From assembly GCA_003519585.1 (NCBI GenBank), contig DOWL01000056.1:1066-11033 (forward strand): 9,968 nt of DNA, written 5' to 3'. This document shows positions 7,159 to 9,968 of the stretch, in pieces (positions within the stretch are counted from its first letter, which is position 1; every line of letters starts with the position of its first letter). Both the position numbers and the translations under genes were made by a program. Source of the stretch: Nocardioides sp. GTDB lineage: Bacteria > Actinomycetota > Actinomycetes > Propionibacteriales > Nocardioidaceae. The notes below the pieces were generated by a model, which did no database searches, was not told the origin of the DNA, and was given only the letters and a program-made list of their open reading frames with translations.

Positions 7159-7644
7159 GTGAAGCTGCGGCGTACTGCTGCTCCGGTCCAGGTGGCCACG
7201 GGGGAGCGGGTGTTGGCGCTCGCGGAGTCGGCAGAGGGGCCGGTGGCCGCCACCAAAGTGGCGCTCTACCTCCCCGGCGGACGCCGGATCCCCTGGGAGC
7301 AGGTGAAGTCGGCCGACTGGGACGTGGAGTCCGAGACCCTGCGCGTCACCGAAGTGGGCACCTGGGGCGAGGTGCGTCCGATCCACGCGTTCACGTTGAC
7401 CGAGTCCGCACGGCTTCTCCAGCTCGTTCGCGAGCGGGTCACTGCCTCGGTGGTGCTGACGCGGCACGTGCCGATCCGAGGAAAGCGGGGCGTACGCGTG
7501 ATCGCTCGGCGGGCCCCGGTCGGACGAGGTGAGCTGTCCTGGCTCTTCGAGTACGACGTCGGGATCGACCCCGATGACCCGTTCGTCGCGCAGGCAGCCG
7601 AGGAGGCGCTGCTGGCGGCGCGCGACGACGTCGGTGATCGATGA
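7159..7644 (+). CDS. Conserved-looking small protein, function unknown (possible PH-like fold)
   Basis: 161 residues from GTG 7159, seven bases after the dnaG stop; an in-frame GTG at 7141 would overlap dnaG by 11 bases and is the alternative. I do not recognise a named family. The N-terminal half is beta-rich: RVLALAES, PVAATKVALYLPGG (28-41), RRIPWEQVKSADWD (42-55), LRVTEVG (61-67). That strand pattern with IPWEQV resembles small bacterial PH-domain-like proteins, a weak structural guess. A helix-forming stretch (TESARLLQLVRERV, 81-94) and an acidic C-terminal helix follow. No signal peptide or membrane segment. It is close enough to dnaG to be co-transcribed and lies just upstream of tRNA-Asn. 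Codon use is that of a real gene. Confidence 0.75.
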   Translation: MKLRRTAAPVQVATGERVLALAESAEGPVAATKVALYLPGGRRIPWEQVKSADWDVESETLRVTEVGTWGEVRPIHAFTLTESARLLQLVRERVTASVVLTRHVPIRGKRGVRVIARRAPVGRGELSWLFEYDVGIDPDDPFVAQAAEEALLAARDDVGDR

Positions 7645-7669
7645 TTTCGGCAGGTCCGTGACCCCTTGC

Positions 7670-7675
7670 TAGGGT
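7670..7675 (+). promoter_or_regulatory. Putative -10 element for tRNA-Asn
   Basis: TAGGGT lies 18 bases before the mature tRNA-Asn 5' end, a plausible distance for a short 5' leader removed by RNase P. TTCGGC at 7646-7651 could serve as a poor -35 with an 18-base spacer. Confidence 0.4.
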
Positions 7676-7693
7676 TCTCGCGCGCCAACCCGA

Positions 7694-7769
7694 TCCCCCG
7701 TAGCTCAACTGGCAGAGCATTCGACTGTTAATCGAAGGGTTGTTGGTTCGAGTCCAACCGGGGGAGCCA
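7694..7769 (+). tRNA. tRNA-Asn (GTT), CCA encoded
   Basis: A full cloverleaf can be drawn: acceptor TCCCCCG (7694-7700) with CGGGGGA (7759-7765), D arm GCTC/GAGC, anticodon stem TTCGA/TCGAA with loop CTGTTAA and anticodon GTT at 7727-7729, T arm GTTGG/CCAAC with TTCGAGT loop, and discriminator G at 7766. CCA is encoded at 7767-7769. The final A is also the first base of the next gene's ATG. Confidence 0.97.
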
Positions 7770-8548
7770 TGAAGCCCGAGCCCGACGCCTACTTCGTCGA
7801 GCTGGGCGGGGGGCACTACCAGGCCACGGCGCACACCAGCGGAGCCTGGTCCGAGGCTGAGCAGCACATCAGCCCGATGGTCGGTCTCTGCATCCACGAG
7901 ATCGAACTGCGGCTGCCTTCGCCGTTGCAGGTCTCCCGGATCGGCGTGGACATCTTCGGCACGGTGCCGGTCGCGGACTTCACCATCGAGGTGTCCGTGG
8001 TCCGACCCGGTCGGACCGTCGAACTGGTCGAGGCCGTTGTCGGCCATGCCGGACGCACGGTCATGGTCGCTCGGGTGTGGCGGCTCGCGCCCGCCGACAC
8101 CACAGCGGTCGCCGGTGGGTGGGGCTCGGCCCCTGGTGAATTCCCACCGTGGGACATCACCTCCGTCTGGCCCGGTGGCTACATCGCCTCCCTCGACGTA
8201 CGTCGCTCGCCCGCCGCCGTCCCCGGCCGGGCGACCGCGTGGATCACGTCGCCGCTGGCCCTCGTCGTCGACCGCGAGTCGTCCACTCTCGCCCGCTACA
8301 CCATGCTTCTCGACACCGCCAACGGCATCTGCGTGCGTCAGGGCCCACGGCGCTGGATGTTCCCGAACCTCGACCTCACCATCCACCTGCACCGCCAACC
8401 GATCGCCGACCGCGTCGGCCTCGAGACCACGGTGACCTTCGGCGCCACCGGCCTCGGACTGACCCACTCGGTCCTCCACGACGACGCCGGCCCCCTCGGC
8501 CGCGCCAGCCAGTCCCTCACTGTCCGGCCCCTGCCCGGTGCCGACTAG
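7769..8548 (+). CDS. Acyl-CoA thioesterase-like protein (TesB/4HBT double hotdog)
   Basis: 259 residues. The layout is that of actinobacterial thioesterase-family proteins with two hotdog repeats. The first (about 8-110) opens DAYFVELGGGHY, continues with SGAWSEAEQHISP (24-36) and the central-helix/strand region, and ends in the strand VARVWRL. The second (about 125-255) contains PWDIT, WITSPLALVVDRE (158-170) and the C-terminal FPNLDLTIHLHRQP (198-211) through SQSLTVRP. It would hydrolyse an acyl-CoA or bind an acyl thioester in the cytoplasm; the substrate is unknown. The ATG at 7769 is the only reasonable start: no other ATG, GTG or TTG occurs in frame before the conserved region. The only SD-like purines (7760-7766) are the 3' strand of the tRNA acceptor stem. 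The TAG stop is part of the next -10 hexamer. Confidence 0.82.
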   Translation: MKPEPDAYFVELGGGHYQATAHTSGAWSEAEQHISPMVGLCIHEIELRLPSPLQVSRIGVDIFGTVPVADFTIEVSVVRPGRTVELVEAVVGHAGRTVMVARVWRLAPADTTAVAGGWGSAPGEFPPWDITSVWPGGYIASLDVRRSPAAVPGRATAWITSPLALVVDRESSTLARYTMLLDTANGICVRQGPRRWMFPNLDLTIHLHRQPIADRVGLETTVTFGATGLGLTHSVLHDDAGPLGRASQSLTVRPLPGAD

Positions 8549-8550
8549 GC
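8545..8550 (+). promoter_or_regulatory. Putative -10 element for tRNA-Met, made from the upstream stop codon
   Basis: TAGGCT lies 12 bases before the tRNA 5' end and is identical to the dnaG hexamer at 5214-5219. Its first four bases include the TAG (8546-8548 with one-base offset in frame numbering) that ends the thioesterase gene. No clear -35 is visible. Confidence 0.45.
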
Positions 8551-8562
8551 TCACGCCTTCGA

Positions 8563-8636
8563 GGGGCGGTAGCTCAGTCGGTTAGAGCAGAGGACTCATA
8601 ATCCTTGGGTCGTGGGTTCGAGCCCCACCCGCCCTA
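8563..8636 (+). tRNA. tRNA with anticodon CAT (elongator Met most likely)
   Basis: Cloverleaf: acceptor GGGGCGG (8563-8569) with CCGCCCT (8629-8635), including a G1-U72 wobble; D arm GCTC/GAGC; anticodon stem GAGGA/TCCTT around loop CTCATAA with CAT at 8597-8599; T arm GTGGG/CCCAC with TTCGAGC loop; discriminator A at 8636. CCA is not encoded (CGA follows). The Watson-Crick-like or wobble pair at 1-72 rules out initiator Met, which needs a 1-72 mismatch. Elongator Met versus lysidine-modified Ile2 cannot be settled from the anticodon alone. Confidence 0.93.
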
Positions 8637-8662
8637 CGAAACACCGTTTGACCTGCGAAAAC

Positions 8663-8704
8663 ATGGATCGGCTGTCCGGCCCGGACGGCCGATCCATCCT
8701 TTAT
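8663..8704 (+). terminator. Intrinsic terminator after tRNA-Met
   Basis: A near-perfect hairpin: ATGGATCGGC (8663-8672) pairs with GCCGATCCAT (8688-8697), extended inside by a T-G wobble and GTCCGG/CCGGAC (8674-8679, 8681-8686). The result is about 16-17 bp with a tiny loop. A short T-containing run CCTTTAT follows. It lies 26 bases past the tRNA and most likely ends its transcript; the weak T-run is common in high-GC Actinobacteria. Confidence 0.75.
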
Positions 8705-8763
8705 CCGCCCACTACGTCGTGCGTGGTGTTCCGCTATCGAGCCGCGTCTGGTCGACTTCGGCC

Positions 8764-9321
8764 ATGAGTACGTCGTCCGGGGGAGCCCTCGCTGCGGCAT
8801 GTCGCCGCCTTCTGGGAGAGCCATAGGAGATCAAGGCACCGGCCGACTATCCCCGCGCACTCGCGTTGTGCATCATCGACTCCGTCCAGTCCACGGGCGT
8901 CAAGTACGCGAGTGTCGTCTCCGTCCTGGATCGGTATCGCGCATTCCGCCGGGGTGAGGGCGGTGACCCCAGCGCCGATGGTGTTCCGGACCCGCTCCGT
9001 ACGTTCTTCTCGCTCGGCGGCGACGAGATGTGGGCCGACCGCATCGGCAACCGGAATAGGACGTCCACCAGGCGCAGCGCCCCGCTGAAGGCCACCGCGA
9101 TCCGTCTCGCGGCGGAGGGCATGGCGAACCACGGGATCAACACGTGCGCCGAACTCCGGAAGGCCGTGGCCGATCCGACGAACCACGGCGCGGCGCGAGC
9201 AGCGTGGACCAGCGTCGTCGGCCAGAGGTCGGGCATCACCTGGCACTACGTGCAGATGCTGGCGGGCGCTCGACTTGGATCAGTGGATCTTCCACGTGCT
9301 CGCGACCGGGACATTGGATGA
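8764..9321 (+). pseudogene. Broken conserved hypothetical gene: in-frame TAG and lost 3' end
   Basis: One frame reads from ATG 8764 (MSTSSGGALAAACRRLLGEP) to TAG at 8824-8826. It then continues at once, in the same frame, with EIKAPADYPRALALCIIDSV and onward to about 9265. The part after the TAG is well coded and has the look of a conserved actinobacterial family (IIDSVQSTGVKYASV, RIGNRNRTST, APLKATAI, GQRSGITWHYVQMLAG). That family's helical pattern and late Gly-rich motif hint at a helix-hairpin-helix fold, but I cannot name it with certainty. After MLAGA the frame gives only about 17 unlikely residues to TGA at 9319-9321, where I would expect the protein to continue. No usable start lies after the TAG except TTG 8866, which is inside the conserved segment. 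So the gene is probably inactivated by a nonsense mutation and a 3' deletion or fusion. Confidence 0.65.
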
Positions 9322-9439
9322 GTACGTCGGTGGTCAGCGCCGGATCAGCCTGTCACGCTTCCTGAGGCTCGAGCCCGAACGTGCCGGTTTCGGCGACCTG
9401 AGGGCAACGGTCACGAGGTGCATATCGCAGACGGCGTGA
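9266..9439 (+). pseudogene. C-terminal remnant of an unrecognised protein
   Basis: Frame 2 from 9266 encodes about 57 residues ending at TGA 9437-9439 (ALDLDQWIFHVLATGTLDEY, then VGGQRRISLSRFLRLEPERA, then a short tail). The third codon position is G/C-rich and the residue mix is protein-like, yet no start codon precedes it and the frame upstream makes no sense. It abuts the break point of the preceding gene. It also uses AGG three times and ATA once, rare in the core genes here. It looks like the 3' end of a foreign or accessory gene left by a deletion. I do not recognise the family. Confidence 0.45.
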
Positions 9440-9516
9440 GGCGCACTGGAGATCAGGTCCTACCGAGTCGCTGCTGGACATGCGCCTGGAGGCAGGTGAT
9501 CGCGCAGGTCGCGGTG

Positions 9517-9531
9517 ATAAGATGTCCTTAT
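9517..9531 (+). promoter_or_regulatory. Leaderless -10 and palindromic operator of the HTH-MNT gene
   Basis: TAAGAT (9518-9523) is a TANNNT hexamer 6 bases before ATG 9530. It sits inside the inverted repeat ATAAG (9517-9521) N5 CTTAT (9527-9531), whose right arm includes the first two bases of the start codon. A protein bound here would cover both the -10 and the start. Autorepression by the HTH it encodes is an inference. Confidence 0.5.
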
Positions 9532-9968
9532 GACCATGGTGGCCGAGTTCCGAATGGCTCAGCAGGATGAGCGCCGTGCGCGGCTTCGGAGAGTGCTTGC
9601 TCTGCGGGCGATGATGGCGAGCGGGATGAGTCAGCGTGAGATCGGCGCGGCGCTCGGCATCAGCCAGTCGGCGGTCAGCCAGCAGCTGAAGCACACGCCC
9701 GATCTCGACGAGGTGACCCCGGAGGTCCTGCTCGATACCGCGACTCCAATCCTCAAGGCGCTTGCGAATGAGGCTGGCTACTCACGGCTCGCGGTGTTCG
9801 GGTCTGTCGCGCGACATGAATCTCGAAGAGACTCCGACATCGACCTTCTGGTCGAGGCGCCTGAGGGGACGTCGTCGTTCGAGTTCGTGAGGTTCAAGGG
9901 GCTGATCGAGCAGGTTCTCGGCCGCGAGGTCGACCTCGTGTCGTACGGCGGCCTGCGGCCGCGACTTG
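9530..9968 (+). CDS. HTH-nucleotidyltransferase fusion, MntA-like antitoxin (3' end cut off)
   Basis: 146 codons are visible before the right edge. Residues about 15-56 form a helix-turn-helix (SQREIGAALGISQSAVSQQL, 34-53). Residues about 70 onward are a minimal nucleotidyltransferase: FGSVARHESRRDSDIDLLVE (90-109) is an exact GSX10DXD motif (Gly91-Ser92, Asp103, Asp105), with a third acid in GREVDLVSYG (131-140, Asp135). This is the MNT domain of MntA antitoxins, which transfer AMP to the HEPN ribonuclease HepT (type VII toxin-antitoxin). The HTH fusion suggests the antitoxin also controls its own promoter. The HEPN partner would be expected immediately downstream, outside the window. Codons such as CGA (four times) and AGA (twice) contrast with the core genes and suggest transfer. 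An ATG at 9536 is a possible alternative start. A lone regulator without a toxin cannot be excluded. Confidence 0.85.
   Translation, partial: MTMVAEFRMAQQDERRARLRRVLALRAMMASGMSQREIGAALGISQSAVSQQLKHTPDLDEVTPEVLLDTATPILKALANEAGYSRLAVFGSVARHESRRDSDIDLLVEAPEGTSSFEFVRFKGLIEQVLGREVDLVSYGGLRPRL

Noticed and set aside
5199..7256. Long minus-strand open frame (685 codons) opposite dnaG
   Set aside because: dnaG on the plus strand has every expected motif; the reverse frame is an artefact of GC-rich third positions, with low-complexity Arg/Gly/Leu/Asp composition.
8605..8763. Open frame starting inside tRNA-Met
   Set aside because: It begins in the tRNA anticodon arm and crosses the terminator hairpin; only the part from ATG 8764 is protein-like.
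9353..9694. Minus-strand open frame of 113 codons
   Set aside because: It overlaps the HTH-MNT gene and the upstream remnant, and its composition is that of a reverse-strand shadow.

Overview
The window is very GC-rich and densely coded, with nearly every gene on the plus strand. Its codon use is strongly biased to G or C at the third position, it uses GTG starts, and several start codons appear leaderless behind TANNNT hexamers. The core block (dusB, dgt, dnaG and a tRNA-Asn) is typical of Actinobacteria. A Nocardioides-like or other Propionibacteriales chromosome is my best guess, but the genus is an inference from general character and not a demonstrated match.

Layout. Positions 1-674 hold the 3' part of a secreted lipoprotein gene; its lipobox cysteine lies almost at the left edge and its tail is Lys/Gly-rich. 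dusB (tRNA-dihydrouridine synthase) is at 772-1899. A 200-base structured leader at 1909-2103 looks like a ydaO/yuaA-type cyclic di-AMP riboswitch. It precedes an exported protein with an SH3-like region and an M15-peptidase-like C-terminal domain (2112-2993), so the pair reads as c-di-AMP control of a cell-wall protein. dgt (dNTP triphosphohydrolase, HD family) is at 3038-4300. A D-2-hydroxyacid dehydrogenase (4297-5205) overlaps its stop by an ATGA and is probably translationally coupled to it. dnaG (primase, 5226-7151) carries an in-frame 12-bp tandem repeat in the linker before its helicase-binding domain. A small conserved-looking protein of unknown function (7159-7644) follows. tRNA-Asn(GTT) is at 7694-7769, and the last base of its encoded CCA is the first base of the ATG of a TesB/4HBT-like thioesterase gene (7769-8548). 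tRNA-CAT (Met, 8563-8636) follows, with a strong hairpin terminator at 8663-8697.

Right of the terminator the character changes to accessory DNA. A gene related to a conserved actinobacterial protein is broken by an in-frame TAG and loses its 3' end around 9265. It is joined there, in another frame, to the C-terminal remnant of a second, unrecognised gene (9266-9439). The window ends inside a helix-turn-helix/nucleotidyltransferase fusion with a GSX10DXD motif (9530 to the edge). This is the MntA-like antitoxin half of a HEPN/MNT (HepT/MntA) toxin-antitoxin pair, whose HEPN partner would be expected just beyond the window. Its start codon and -10 element lie inside an ATAAG-N5-CTTAT inverted repeat that could be an autoregulatory operator.

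Most of the window is housekeeping: tRNA modification, nucleotide pool control, replication priming and tRNAs. I do not see a clearly undescribed multigene system. The most interesting points are the riboswitch, the tRNA/start-codon overlap, the composite pseudogene and the HTH-MNT fusion with its palindromic promoter.
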